A stretch of 64,000 nt of DNA from Candidatus Rhodoferax bjergmarkensis (GCA_016708345.1 JADJFX010000003.1:186001-250000), one strand, 5' to 3'. Counted from the first letter of the stretch, positions 25,236 to 35,439 are shown. The notes: a model not told the origin generated them from the letters alone. Numbers and translations: made by a program.

Positions 25236-28200
25236 ATGACACGACTTGTGACCGGGTTTCAGACAGCCAGCACCGTGCGTCCGCTGGCGCAGGCGCTCAT
25301 GCGCCGGTTGCTGTGGGCTTACATGGGCTTTGCCTTGCTGATAGCCTCCATCAGTGTGCCGCTGGAGTACCGCTCGCTGCGCCAGGGCTTGCTGGATACC
25401 TTGCAGTCGCTGGCGGCCACCTTTTCACCGGGTATTGAAGCTGCCTCGTGGGATTTTCAGACCGAAGTGATGGCGTCCATGGCGCGCGGCATCGGTACCC
25501 ATCCAGCGGTGGTTTCAGTTGAAATTTTTGACCGAAATGGCCAAAAAGCCGCGCATTGGCAAGCCACAAACGCGCAGGTGTCGACCACGCTGGTGGTGCG
25601 CCACCCGCTTTTTTACACCAACAATGCCGGTACCAAGGTTGCGCTGGGTGAATTGGTGATTGCTTCCGACGATGCCCAAATATGGAAGCAACTGCGCAAC
25701 AGGCTGGTGCTTGGCATGCTGGTCGGGTCGGCTCTGCTGATGTTTTTGGGTTTTGTGCTGTGGCTGCTGGTGCTGCGCCTGGCGGTGCGTCCGCTTAAAC
25801 GCTTTTTGGCCCAGGTTGACCATTTGAATGCCGATGGTTCGGGGCGCTTGATTGATCCGGGGACGGTACGGGTGACGGAAATCCAGTCCTTGCACAGGGC
25901 TTTTAATGACCTGATGGCGCAGGTCAAGGCCAGCCACGTGCTCATTGCCGAGCAAAACACCGGTTTGGAGCGGCGGGTGGCCGAGCGCACGATGGAGGCG
26001 GAGCAGGCTAGGCAGGTGGCCGAAGAGGCCAGTCGAACCAAGTCCGCCTTTTTGGCCAATATGAGCCATGAAATTCGCACCCCGATGAATGCAATTTTGG
26101 GCATGCTGCGTCTGCTGCACAACACCGAGTTGTCGCCACGCCAGCTGGACTATGCGGGCAAGGCAGAGGGGGCGGCTAAATCGCTGCTGGGCTTGATCAA
26201 CGACATTCTGGACTTCTCCAAAATGGAGGCGGGCAAGATGGTGCTGGACCCGCAGCCGTTCCGGCTGGACCGCTTGCTGCGTGATTTGGCGGTGATTTTG
26301 TCGGCCAATCTTGGGGCGAGGGCGGTGGAAGTGCTGTTTGACATTGACCCGACCACGCCCAAGGTGCTGGTGGGTGACGCACTGCGCCTGCAACAGGTGC
26401 TGATCAATTTGAGTGGCAACGCCGTTAAATTCACAGAGCAGGGTGAGGTGGTGATCCAGATCAAGGTGCTGGCACGCACGGGGGCCAGCGCCACTTTGCG
26501 CATCGCTGTGCGAGACACCGGCATTGGTATTTCGCCAGACAATCAAAAACACATTTTTAACGCTTTTTCACAGGCAGAAGCCTCCACCACGCGACGCTTT
26601 GGGGGCACGGGTCTGGGCTTGTCTATTTCAAAGCGGCTGGTCGATCTGATGGGAGGTGAGCTGGCGCTGGACAGCGAGCCGGGGCGGGGTAGCACATTTT
26701 TCTTCACGCTGAACCTGCCGACGCTTGAACACATGCCCGATGAACTTGAGCCTGCATTGCCGCGCCAAGCCGAGGGTTTGAGTGTGCTGGTGATTGATGA
26801 CAACGCCATGGCTTGTGAATTGCTGACCGGCATGGCCCGGTCGTGGGGCTGGCAGGTGGATGCGGCAAGCAGCGGGGCGCAAGCGCTGGCGATGGCGCAG
26901 GCCAGGGCGCAAGCTTCGCTGGCACCCTGGCAGGCGCTGGTTGTCGATTGGCAGATGCCGGGCATGGATGGCTGGGAAACCATTGCGCGCATGCGCGAGC
27001 TCTATCCGGCAGTCAAGCCCATTGTGATTATGGTGACCACCCATGGCCGGGAAATGTTGGTCCAGCGCAGTGTGCAGGAGCAGGCCAGTTTGCATGCCTT
27101 TTTGGTCAAGCCGATCACGGCGTCCATGCTGTTCGATGCAGTGGCGGATGCGCGGGCTGGTCGCGGCAATCTGCGCACCAAGCCGCGCGCCGCAAGCAGC
27201 GAAAAACGCTTGCTCGGCATGCGCTTGCTGGTGGTGGAAGACAACCCCATCAACCAGCAGGTTGCACAAGAGCTTTTAAGTGAGGCGGGTGCCTTGGTGG
27301 AAGTGGCTGGCAATGGCCAACTGGGCGTGGCGGCAGTGGCAGCTTCCGGCGCACAGCCGTTTGACCTGGTGTTGATGGACCTGCAGATGCCGGTGATGGA
27401 CGGTTACGCGGCCACCCATGCCATTCGCCATGAACTGGGCTTGACGGAGTTGCCCATCATTGCCATGACGGCCAATGCCATGGCGTCGGACCGCGAGGCA
27501 TGCTTGGCCGCCGGCATGAATGACCATGTGGGCAAGCCGTTTGACCTGAACCAGTTGATCAGCGTAGTGCTGCACTACGCCAGGCGCGGCGCAGTGGGCG
27601 CACCACTGTCTGCACCTCTGGCAGAACCCCCGGCAAAACCACCGACAAAACCCCCACTGCCACCCCCAGCCTTGCATGAATCCTTGCCTGCTATGGATGC
27701 ACTTGACATTGAGGGCGCTATGGCGCGGCTGGGCCACAAGCCTGCGCTTTTCGGGCGCATTGCCCGCACGTACCTGGATCAGATCGCCACGCTGCCCGAT
27801 GAGCTTGACGCCCTGCTGCACAAGGGTGACCGATCTGGCGCGGGCATGCTGTTGCATACGCTCAAGGGGCTGTCGGCCACGGTGGGGGCGAGCTACATGG
27901 CGGCGGTGGCGCGTGAGGCAGAAAGCAGCATCAAGCGTGTTGATGCAGTCGAAGCGCACGATACACTGCGCGCCAATGTCCGCGAGGCGGTGGCGGCAAC
28001 GGCGCGTGTTCTGGGCCCGGTGGCCCTTCGTATGGCGGAGTCGGCGGTGGAAAAACAGCCGGTTCAGGGCGAGCAAGCGCCCATGCCCGATAGCGCCAAA
28101 CTGCTGGAGGATTTGATGCAGTTGCAGCGCTTGTTACAAGCATCGGACATGCGAGCACTTGCGCTTCATGGGCAATTGCGCAGCACGCTTTCGCCTGTGG

Positions 28201-28307
28201 CCGCCGTCCAGTGGAAGGCGTTGGATGAGGCGGTGGCGGCGTTTGACTTTGCACGGGGTGCGCTGTGTTGTGAGGCGCTGCTAAGTAGTCTGTCCGCTAC
28301 AGTCTGA
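25236..28307 (+). CDS. Hybrid sensor histidine kinase, BarA-like
   Basis: A 1023 aa membrane kinase. Order: TM1 (about 23-45), periplasmic sensor (about 46-150), TM2 (about 158-182), HAMP, a short coiled linker (NTGLERRVAERTMEAEQ), HisKA with His278 (MSHEIRTPMNAILG), ATPase (INLSGNAVKFTEQGE, GTGLGLSISKRL), receiver 1 with Asp571 (VVDWQMPGMDG), receiver 2 with Asp715 (LMDLQMPVMDGYAA), a Pro-rich linker (EPPAKPPTKPPLPPP) and Hpt with His874 (LLHTLKGLSATVG). The layout allows a full His-Asp-His phosphorelay to a separate regulator that is not in the window. It is translationally adjacent to the binding protein. Confidence 0.93.
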   Translation: MTRLVTGFQTASTVRPLAQALMRRLLWAYMGFALLIASISVPLEYRSLRQGLLDTLQSLAATFSPGIEAASWDFQTEVMASMARGIGTHPAVVSVEIFDRNGQKAAHWQATNAQVSTTLVVRHPLFYTNNAGTKVALGELVIASDDAQIWKQLRNRLVLGMLVGSALLMFLGFVLWLLVLRLAVRPLKRFLAQVDHLNADGSGRLIDPGTVRVTEIQSLHRAFNDLMAQVKASHVLIAEQNTGLERRVAERTMEAEQARQVAEEASRTKSAFLANMSHEIRTPMNAILGMLRLLHNTELSPRQLDYAGKAEGAAKSLLGLINDILDFSKMEAGKMVLDPQPFRLDRLLRDLAVILSANLGARAVEVLFDIDPTTPKVLVGDALRLQQVLINLSGNAVKFTEQGEVVIQIKVLARTGASATLRIAVRDTGIGISPDNQKHIFNAFSQAEASTTRRFGGTGLGLSISKRLVDLMGGELALDSEPGRGSTFFFTLNLPTLEHMPDELEPALPRQAEGLSVLVIDDNAMACELLTGMARSWGWQVDAASSGAQALAMAQARAQASLAPWQALVVDWQMPGMDGWETIARMRELYPAVKPIVIMVTTHGREMLVQRSVQEQASLHAFLVKPITASMLFDAVADARAGRGNLRTKPRAASSEKRLLGMRLLVVEDNPINQQVAQELLSEAGALVEVAGNGQLGVAAVAASGAQPFDLVLMDLQMPVMDGYAATHAIRHELGLTELPIIAMTANAMASDREACLAAGMNDHVGKPFDLNQLISVVLHYARRGAVGAPLSAPLAEPPAKPPTKPPLPPPALHESLPAMDALDIEGAMARLGHKPALFGRIARTYLDQIATLPDELDALLHKGDRSGAGMLLHTLKGLSATVGASYMAAVAREAESSIKRVDAVEAHDTLRANVREAVAATARVLGPVALRMAESAVEKQPVQGEQAPMPDSAKLLEDLMQLQRLLQASDMRALALHGQLRSTLSPVAAVQWKALDEAVAAFDFARGALCCEALLSSLSATV

Positions 28308-28330
28308 TTCCCGGTTTCACGTCGAACGCC

Positions 28331-29296
28331 GTGCTGCACATTCTTTCGGTCACTTTTCCTTTTTTTGCCTTGGTTTTGTGCGGCTACCTGGCCGCCCGCT
28401 GGCGCTTGCTGCCGCTTCAGTCAATTGCCGGCTTGAACGGGTTTGTGCTGTTTTTTGCGCTGCCATGCATGCTGTACCGGTTTGGATCGACCACGCCGCT
28501 GGTGCAGTTGCTCAATGCCGGCGTGTTTTTGACCTGGCTGGCTTGCGCGCTCGTGATGGTGGCCTTGGCTATTGCCCTCAGTTTGAATTCGCGTATCCGC
28601 TGGAACGACGCGTCTTTTGGCGCTTTGGTGGCAACTTTCCCGAATACCGGTTTCATGGGAGTGCCTTTGCTGGTGGCGTTGCTCGGAGCCGGTGCCGCCG
28701 GGCCGATCATTGTCTCCATCGTGGTGGACATGGTCCTTACTACCTCGCTGTGTATTGCCTTGTCGCGGCTTGATGGGGCGGATGCGCAGGGTGCCACAGG
28801 GGCTGCCAAAAATGCTCTCAAAGGGGTGGCCTCCAACCCGATGCCTTGGGCTATTTTGCTGGGCGCTGTGGCCTCGGCATGGCATCTGGTGCTGCCCGAG
28901 CCGGTATTGCAAACAGTGGGGCTGATGGCCGACGCAGCATCTCCCGTGGCGCTTTTTGCCATTGGTGCCGTGCTGGCGCGGGCACAGATGCTGGCACAGC
29001 AGGGCCGCGTCAGGGTCTTGCTGCTGCGTGACTATCTGCCGCTGGCGGTGTTGAAACTGTTTGTCCACCCTTTGGTGGTGCTGCTTGTGGGCACGGGTGC
29101 CATGGCACTGGGCGTGCCGCTGGGGCACGATGCGCTGACGGTGCTGGTGCTGTTGGCGGCCTTGCCCAGTGCCAGCAATGTGTCTTTGCTGGCCGAACGT
29201 TACGGGGCTGACAACGGGCGCATTGCCCGCGTTATTCTGGTGACGACGGTGGCATCATTTCTGACGTTTTCGCTGGCCGTCAAACTGGTGGAATGA
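28331..29296 (+). CDS. AEC-family membrane transporter
   Basis: A 321 aa inner-membrane protein with about ten hydrophobic segments, of the auxin efflux carrier (AEC) family, whose bacterial members such as MdcF-like proteins are linked to organic acid transport. Typical points: the N-terminal FFALVLCGYLAARW, the half-way LVATFPNTGFMGVPLLVALLG, and the last LPSASNVSLLAERYG. GTG at 28331 is the start used; no strong ribosome-binding site is seen. The substrate is unknown. It lies 23 nt after the kinase gene and converges on the chalcone-isomerase-like gene. Confidence 0.85.
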   Translation: MLHILSVTFPFFALVLCGYLAARWRLLPLQSIAGLNGFVLFFALPCMLYRFGSTTPLVQLLNAGVFLTWLACALVMVALAIALSLNSRIRWNDASFGALVATFPNTGFMGVPLLVALLGAGAAGPIIVSIVVDMVLTTSLCIALSRLDGADAQGATGAAKNALKGVASNPMPWAILLGAVASAWHLVLPEPVLQTVGLMADAASPVALFAIGAVLARAQMLAQQGRVRVLLLRDYLPLAVLKLFVHPLVVLLVGTGAMALGVPLGHDALTVLVLLAALPSASNVSLLAERYGADNGRIARVILVTTVASFLTFSLAVKLVE

Positions 29297-29326
29297 GTTG
29301 GGTTGATGACGCGGTGGGTTCGCGGT

Positions 29327-29929
29327 TTATTCTGTTGTGACTTTTTTGATGCCCAATAACTCTTCCTTGAGCCGCCAGTCGGCCGGGTCCGGGCCCAGCC
29401 AGATGGACATCATGGCCTTGAAAAACTCAGGCTCCTTGAAAGGCTCGCCCTGTACCTGGCCCCGCACGGTGATGACAGTGCCGGAGCCGGGCACCCACTC
29501 GATCGTCAAGTTGTCTTCCGGTCCAAGTTTTTTTTGCACGGCAAATATTTCACCCATGCGCAGCATTCCGGGGATCAGTTTGGACACGGCAGCTTTTCCC
29601 ATATTGTCTTCAATGCCCCGGGTGAGCAGTCTGCCCAATTCCCTGGCTTCAATGTTGCGCACCATGGTGATGCTCAGGCGTTTGGGGCCGGGCTGGCTCA
29701 CAACCTCTTCGGGCGAACTGGTTTTTTTGCCCAGATACAAACCCGCCACGTAGACCTTGAACGGCCCCTTGTAACGCGTGCCAGCACCATTGAGTTTCAA
29801 TGGGACGCCGGCCACAGTGGCGCTGTCCTCTAATTTGATGCCATGAATGTCGAGCGTGACCGCGTTGGCGTTCAATGCCAGCACCGCGAGCAAGGCCGCG
29901 AGGGTTAAGTTTTTTGTCATGAGCTTCAT
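29327..29929 (-). CDS. Secreted chalcone-isomerase-like protein
   Basis: A 200 aa protein with a signal peptide (LTLAALLAVLALNANA) followed by a domain of the bacterial chalcone isomerase-like family: GIKLEDSATVAGVPLKLNGA, GPFKVYVAGLYLGKK, LSITMVRNIEARELGR and FFKAMMSIWLGPDPADWRLK. Bacterial members are not thought to make flavonoids; their role is unknown, possibly lipid or fatty-acid binding. It is a single gene converging with the AEC transporter (30 nt apart). Confidence 0.85.
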   Translation of the reverse strand: MKLMTKNLTLAALLAVLALNANAVTLDIHGIKLEDSATVAGVPLKLNGAGTRYKGPFKVYVAGLYLGKKTSSPEEVVSQPGPKRLSITMVRNIEARELGRLLTRGIEDNMGKAAVSKLIPGMLRMGEIFAVQKKLGPEDNLTIEWVPGSGTVITVRGQVQGEPFKEPEFFKAMMSIWLGPDPADWRLKEELLGIKKVTTE

Positions 29930-30429
29930 GAAACCTCCGAAATTGCCACTGGGCTATGCCCTCCAATGGGGCGTGGGCACCGACTATAACGGCTCGGGCG
30001 GGCGGGTTTGCTACACTGCAAAAAATGTTCATTCACCGCATTAACGTGACAGGTTGTAGCGGCCGGGGGCCGGGGGCCCGTTCCCCACCCGACAAAAGCC
30101 GTCGCTTCTTCCCGGGGCGGTGGTGTTCCCCGGCGCCGGCGGGGGGGGGCCGGCGGCCCCCCCCCGGGCGGGGAGAAAACCCCAATATTTTTTGGTTTTG
30201 ATGAAACGGACTACCAGCCTTGGCGTTTGCAGCAAGAATAATGGCTTGTACCTGAGCTTTATTCCGTTGGCCTGAATGTTCCTCAGCGCGCTTGCTGCAG
30301 CCGAATTTTCATGTTGACTGACTTGGCGGTTTTCCGCTGATAGACATCTAGCTCTGGCAATGGGCACCATGCAAGGCGAAAACACACAGTCTATGAACGT
30401 TCGGCCCAGAAATTGAAAGAACCTACCCC
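29930..30429. other. 500-nt gap upstream of trpE with an abnormal GC block
   Basis: No gene seen. It should contain the promoter of the chalcone-isomerase-like gene (left part) and of trpE (right part). From about 30060 to 30175 the composition is extreme: runs of nine G and ten C in close succession with mirror-like order. A TTGACT at about 30313 could be a -35 box but I see no matching -10. No trp leader peptide with tandem Trp codons was found. Confidence 0.6.
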
Positions 30430-31965
30430 GTGATCTCTGAACTTGAATTTAACAGTCTGAGCGCCCAAGGCTTCAACCGCATTCCCCTCATGGCGCAGGC
30501 GTTTGCCGATTTGGAAACGCCTTTGTCGTTGTACCTCAAACTTGCGTACGCACCGAAGGGTGATCTCACTTCGGGGCGAGCTGAAGGCACCAACAGCTTT
30601 TTGCTGGAATCCGTGGTGGGGGGTGAGCGTTTTGGCCGCTACAGCTTCATCGGTTTACCAGCGCGCACCTTGGTGCGCTCCACCGGCTTCGGCCCGGATG
30701 TCAAAACCGAGGTGGTGACGGATGGTGTGGTGGTGGAAACCTCCAAGCTCAATCCGCTGGAGTTCATCGCTGATTACCAAAAACGTTTCAAGGTTGCGCT
30801 GCAGCCTGGCTTGCCGCGTTTTTGTGGCGGCCTGGCGGGCTATTTTGGCTACGACACCGTGCGCTACATCGAGAAAAAGCTCGAAGCCACCTGCCCGCCT
30901 GACACCCTGGGCTGCCCGGACATCTTGCTCTTGCAGTGTGAAGAGCTGGCCGTGATCGACAACCTGTCGGGCAAACTTTACTTGATTGTGTACGCCGACC
31001 CAGGCCGTGATGGAGCCTATGCCAGTGGCATCGAGCGGCTGCGCGAACTGAAAGAGCGGCTCAATCACTCGGTCAGTGCGCCGCGGGTCTTGCCCTCGCA
31101 AAGTTTTCCGGTCGAGCGCGAGTTTGCCAAGCTTGACTACATCGCCGCAGTGGAGCGCGCCAAGGAGTTGATCGCGGGCGGTGACTTCATGCAGGTGCAG
31201 GTGGGTCAGCGCCTCAAGAAGCGCTACACCGGGTCGCCGCTGAGCCTGTACCGGGCCCTGCGCGCGCTCAACCCAAGCCCCTATATGTATTACTACGACT
31301 TTGGGGGCTTCCAAGTGGTGGGCGCGTCACCCGAGATACTCGTCCGCCAAGAACAGGTAAGTGCCGACGGCAAGTCAGAACAAAAAATCACCATTCGCCC
31401 ACTCGCGGGCACGCGCCCACGCGGTGCCAGCCCGGCGCTGGACAAGGCGGCTGAAGTGGAGCTGATCAACGACCCCAAAGAGCGCGCCGAACATGTGATG
31501 CTGATCGATCTGGCGCGCAATGACATTGGCCGCATTGCCAAAATTGGCAGTGTGAAAGTGACCGAAGCCTTTTGCGTGGAGCGCTACAGCCATGTGATGC
31601 ACATCGTGAGCAATGTCGAGGGCACGCTTGTAGACGGCATGACCAGCATGGACGTGCTCAAAGCAACCTTCCCGGCTGGCACGCTCACCGGCGCACCCAA
31701 GGTGCACGCCATGGAACTGATCGACCAGCTGGAGCCGACCAAGCGCGGCCTGTATGGCGGTGCCTGCGGCTACCTGAGTTATGCGGGGGATATGGACGTG
31801 GCGATTGCCATTCGCACCGGCATCATCAAGGACCAGGTACTGTATGTGCAGGCTGCAGCCGGGGTGGTGGCCGATTCGGTGCCCGAACTGGAGTGGGCAG
31901 AGACCGAGGCGAAGGCGAGGGCGCTTTTAAGGGCGTCGGAACTGGTGGAAGAAGGGTTGGAGTAA
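30430..31965 (+). CDS. trpE: Anthranilate synthase component I
   Basis: Converts chorismate to anthranilate, the first step of tryptophan synthesis, with ammonia from TrpG. It is 511 aa, the usual length. The Trp feedback region is seen near the N-terminus (SFLLESVVGGERFGRYSFIG, contains the LLES element) and the chorismate-binding domain has IRPLAGTRPRG, DLARNDIGRI and GAPKVHAMELIDQLEPTKRG. GTG at 30430 is the start. trpG begins 3 nt after its stop. Confidence 0.97.
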   Translation: MISELEFNSLSAQGFNRIPLMAQAFADLETPLSLYLKLAYAPKGDLTSGRAEGTNSFLLESVVGGERFGRYSFIGLPARTLVRSTGFGPDVKTEVVTDGVVVETSKLNPLEFIADYQKRFKVALQPGLPRFCGGLAGYFGYDTVRYIEKKLEATCPPDTLGCPDILLLQCEELAVIDNLSGKLYLIVYADPGRDGAYASGIERLRELKERLNHSVSAPRVLPSQSFPVEREFAKLDYIAAVERAKELIAGGDFMQVQVGQRLKKRYTGSPLSLYRALRALNPSPYMYYYDFGGFQVVGASPEILVRQEQVSADGKSEQKITIRPLAGTRPRGASPALDKAAEVELINDPKERAEHVMLIDLARNDIGRIAKIGSVKVTEAFCVERYSHVMHIVSNVEGTLVDGMTSMDVLKATFPAGTLTGAPKVHAMELIDQLEPTKRGLYGGACGYLSYAGDMDVAIAIRTGIIKDQVLYVQAAAGVVADSVPELEWAETEAKARALLRASELVEEGLE

Positions 31966-31968
31966 GCC

Positions 31969-32571
<603 letters not shown>

Positions 32572-32573
32572 AT

Positions 32574-32632
32574 TACTATTGTTTTTATAGCTGCTCGCGC
32601 AATGAAATAGGGCGCTAGAGGCTAATTTGATA
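32574..32632 (-). repeat. Dispersed palindromic repeat, copy 7 (reverse)
   Basis: The minus strand reads TCAAATTAGCCTCTAGCGCC, then GCGCGAGCAGCTATAAAAAC and AATAGTA. This is the best-preserved outer part of the family. It lies 3 nt after the trpG stop and interrupts what is otherwise a tight trp operon. Confidence 0.85.
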
Positions 32633-32773
32633 CCTAATTCCCTTTCTAAATCATCCGTGTCGTTGTTGCTTCACCTTGTCGTGCTACAGCATTGCCTGCG
32701 GCTTCGCGCCTAGACACAAATGATTTGGAAACGGAATAATGTTCCACCTGTTTGCCATTGACGAGGAATGATG

Positions 32774-33826
32774 ATGTCCAAGCCCAACCCGATCACCCCG
32801 CAAGAAGCCCTGCTGCGCACCATTGAGCACCGGGAGATTTTTCACGACGAGATGCTGCACATCATGCGCCTGATCATGGGCGGCGAGATGTCGCCGGTCA
32901 TGATGGCGGCCCTGATCACGGGGCTGCGGGTCAAAAAGGAAACCATTGGTGAAATCACCGCTGCCGCCCAGGTGATGCGCGAGTTTTCCACCAAGGTGAA
33001 CGTGGCCGACAAAACCCATCTGGTGGACATTGTGGGCACCGGCGGCGACGGCTCGCACACCTTCAATATCTCGACCTGCGCCATGTTTGTCGCGGCGGCT
33101 GCCGGTGCCAAGGTCAGCAAGCACGGCGGGCGCAGTGTCTCCAGTAAAAGCGGCAGCGCCGATGTGATGGAGTCGCTGGGTATCAACATCAACCTGGCAC
33201 CCGAGGCGATTGCCCAGTGTGTCGCGCAGGCGGGCGTGGGCTTCATGTTTGCGCCCAACCACCACCCCGCCATGAAAAACGTGGCACCGGTGCGCAAGGA
33301 GCTGGGCATCAAGACCATTTTCAATCTGCTGGGGCCACTGACCAACCCGGCCAGCGCGCCCAACATCCTGATGGGCGTTTTTCATGCCGATCTGGTGGGC
33401 ATTCAGGTGCGCGCCTTGCAGCGCCTGGGTGCCGAGCATGCCGTGGTGGTGTACGGCAAGGACGGCATGGACGAAGTATCACTGGGCGCGGCCAGTCTGG
33501 TGGGCGAGCTTAAAAACGGTGAAATCACCGAGTACGAAATTCACCCGGAAGATTTCGGTCTGGTCATGGCCAGCAACCGCGCGCTCAAGGTAGAAACACC
33601 GGAGCAGTCCAAAGCCATGCTGCTGGGGGTGCTGGACAATGCGCCCGGTGCTGCCAAAGACATTGTGACGCTTAACGCCGGGGTTGCGCTGTATGCCGCC
33701 AATGTGGTTGATTCGATGAAAGCGGGCGTGGAACGTGCGCGAGCAGCTATCGAATCAGGAGCGGCACGGGCCAAGCTGGCGCAGTTGGTCGAATTGTCCC
33801 AACAACTTAAAAGTGCGTCCGCGTGA
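32774..33826 (+). CDS. trpD: Anthranilate phosphoribosyltransferase
   Basis: Transfers phosphoribose from PRPP to anthranilate, the second step of tryptophan synthesis. Motifs are complete: VDIVGTGGDGSHTFNIST (PRPP binding), KHGGRSVSSKSGSADVMES and NHHPAMKNVAPVRKELGIKT. Three ATG codons in a row occur at 32768, 32771 and 32774; a GAGGA at 32763-32767 fits the third (MSKPNPITP..) best. The 200-nt gap after trpG holds repeat copy 7, so trpD and trpC may be partly uncoupled from trpEG. Confidence 0.96.
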   Translation: MSKPNPITPQEALLRTIEHREIFHDEMLHIMRLIMGGEMSPVMMAALITGLRVKKETIGEITAAAQVMREFSTKVNVADKTHLVDIVGTGGDGSHTFNISTCAMFVAAAAGAKVSKHGGRSVSSKSGSADVMESLGININLAPEAIAQCVAQAGVGFMFAPNHHPAMKNVAPVRKELGIKTIFNLLGPLTNPASAPNILMGVFHADLVGIQVRALQRLGAEHAVVVYGKDGMDEVSLGAASLVGELKNGEITEYEIHPEDFGLVMASNRALKVETPEQSKAMLLGVLDNAPGAAKDIVTLNAGVALYAANVVDSMKAGVERARAAIESGAARAKLAQLVELSQQLKSASA

Positions 33827-33874
33827 ACTTGCTGGCGCATTTTTCAAAATTTCTTTGCTGAACAGGGGCTCAAA

Positions 33875-34663
33875 TTGGCTGATATTCTGGACAAAATCGT
33901 GGCGGTCAAGCGGGAGGAGGTTGCGGCGGCTTCTGCCAAAAAGTCTTTGGCGCTGGTTCGCGCGGATGCGCAATCGCGTGTGCTGACACGGGATTTTGTC
34001 GGTGCCATGCGCGCCAAAATCACCGCCGGACAAGCCGCAGTAATTGCGGAAATCAAGAAAGCCAGCCCCTCCAAAGGTGTGCTGCGGGCTGACTTCATTC
34101 CCGCTGACATTGCGCAAACCTATGCAGAGCATGGTGCGGCCTGCTTGTCAGTGCTCACTGACAAGCAGTTTTTTCAGGGGCAGGTGGACTACCTCAAGCA
34201 GGCCCGCGCTTCATGCCCGTTGCCGGTGCTGCGCAAGGATTTCATGGTGGATGCCTACCAAATCTACGAATCGCGCGCCATGGGTGCCGATGCCATCTTG
34301 CTGATCGCCGCCTGCCTGGATGACGCGCAGATGAAAGATTTTGAAGCCATTGCGCTGGGGCTGGACATGGCGGTGCTGGTGGAGGTGCATGACGCCACAG
34401 AGCTCGAACGTGCACTCAAGCTCAAAACCCCCTTGGTCGGCATCAACAACCGCAACCTTAAAACTTTCGAGGTGTCGCTGGACACCACCTTGACCTTGAA
34501 GCGAGAAGTGCCTGCGGATCGTTTGCTGGTTTGTGAGAGCGGCATCCACACCCGTGACGACGTGCTGCGCATGGCGGCAGCCGGGGTTAATGCCTTTCTG
34601 GTGGGTGAGGCCTTCATGCGCGCGGCTGACCCGGGCGAGGCACTGGCGGCGCTGTTTGCCTGA
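33875..34663 (+). CDS. trpC: Indole-3-glycerol phosphate synthase
   Basis: Closes the indole ring in tryptophan synthesis. It is 262 aa with the TIM-barrel motifs AEIKKASPSKGVLRADF, PVLRKDFMVDAYQIYE, VGINNRNLKTFEV and LVCESGIHTRDDVLRM. TTG at 33875 starts the protein exactly where family members begin (ADILDKIVAVKREEV), with AGGGG upstream. It follows trpD after 48 nt. No separate trpF, trpB or trpA is in the window, which fits organisms that keep those elsewhere. Confidence 0.96.
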   Translation: MADILDKIVAVKREEVAAASAKKSLALVRADAQSRVLTRDFVGAMRAKITAGQAAVIAEIKKASPSKGVLRADFIPADIAQTYAEHGAACLSVLTDKQFFQGQVDYLKQARASCPLPVLRKDFMVDAYQIYESRAMGADAILLIAACLDDAQMKDFEAIALGLDMAVLVEVHDATELERALKLKTPLVGINNRNLKTFEVSLDTTLTLKREVPADRLLVCESGIHTRDDVLRMAAAGVNAFLVGEAFMRAADPGEALAALFA

Positions 34664-34677
34664 AACGCAACTGCACC

Positions 34678-35439
34678 ATGACCCAGCTTGCGCTTGGTGA
34701 CTCATTTTTGGAGATGAACGCATTCCCCAAGGTGCCCGCCACCGGGCAGTTGGAAAGTGTCGATCCGTCGGCTTGGCCGGTGGCGCAGGGTTGGCAGACG
34801 TTGGTGCATGATTTCTTTAAGTCCCCACCCGGCCAGGCACTGCTGGCTTTTTTGCGGCAACGTCTGCATTCTGGTGCCACGATCTTTCCTGCGCAGCCGC
34901 TGCGGGCGCTGGAGCTGACGCCGCCGCAGTCCGTGCGGGTGGTGATCCTGGGGCAAGACCCCTACCACGGGCGCGGCCAAGCCGAGGGGCTGGCGTTTTC
35001 TGTGGCACCGGGCGTGGCACTACCGCCCTCACTGCGTAATATCTTCAAGGAGCTGCAGCGTGATCTGGGCACGCCGTTCCCGCCGTTTCCGCAACCCGGC
35101 GGCAGTTTGGTCAAGTGGGCGCAAAAAGGAGTGTTGCTGCTCAACACCTGCCTGACGGTCGAAGAGGGGCAGCCCGCCAGTCATTCCGGCAAGGGCTGGG
35201 AGTTGTTGACCGACGCGGTGATTCGCCAGGTTTCACAAGATGCCGCCCCCGCTGTGTTCATGCTGTGGGGTGCCCATGCCCAGGGCAAGCGGAGTCTGAT
35301 CGATACCAAAAGGCATCTGGTCCTGACGGCGAACCATCCCTCACCCTTGTCTGCACTGCGCCCACCGCTTCCCTTTATCGGCTGCGGGCATTTTTCGCAG
35401 GCGCGGGCTTGGCGCGATGAGCGCGTGAAGGCGTGTTGA
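34678..35439 (+). CDS. ung: Uracil-DNA glycosylase
   Basis: Removes uracil from DNA in base excision repair. It is 253 aa; the family-1 signature is complete: VILGQDPYHGRGQAEGLAFS with the catalytic Asp, LLNTCLTVEEGQPASH, and the His loop LTANHPSPLSALR. The frame starts at ATG 34678; another ATG at 34714 (MNAFPKVP..) is possible, so the first 12 residues are uncertain. It begins 14 nt after trpC and may be read from the same mRNA. Confidence 0.96.
   Translation: MTQLALGDSFLEMNAFPKVPATGQLESVDPSAWPVAQGWQTLVHDFFKSPPGQALLAFLRQRLHSGATIFPAQPLRALELTPPQSVRVVILGQDPYHGRGQAEGLAFSVAPGVALPPSLRNIFKELQRDLGTPFPPFPQPGGSLVKWAQKGVLLLNTCLTVEEGQPASHSGKGWELLTDAVIRQVSQDAAPAVFMLWGAHAQGKRSLIDTKRHLVLTANHPSPLSALRPPLPFIGCGHFSQARAWRDERVKAC

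Noticed and set aside
30190..30429. trp attenuator / leader peptide
   Set aside because: No short open frame with tandem Trp codons followed by alternative hairpins was found before trpE.
33731..33770. Repeat-like GTGCGCGAGCAGCTATC in trpD
   Set aside because: The encoded residues (ERARAAIESGAARAKL) are ordinary for the TrpD C-terminus and the flanking repeat blocks are absent, so chance similarity is more likely.
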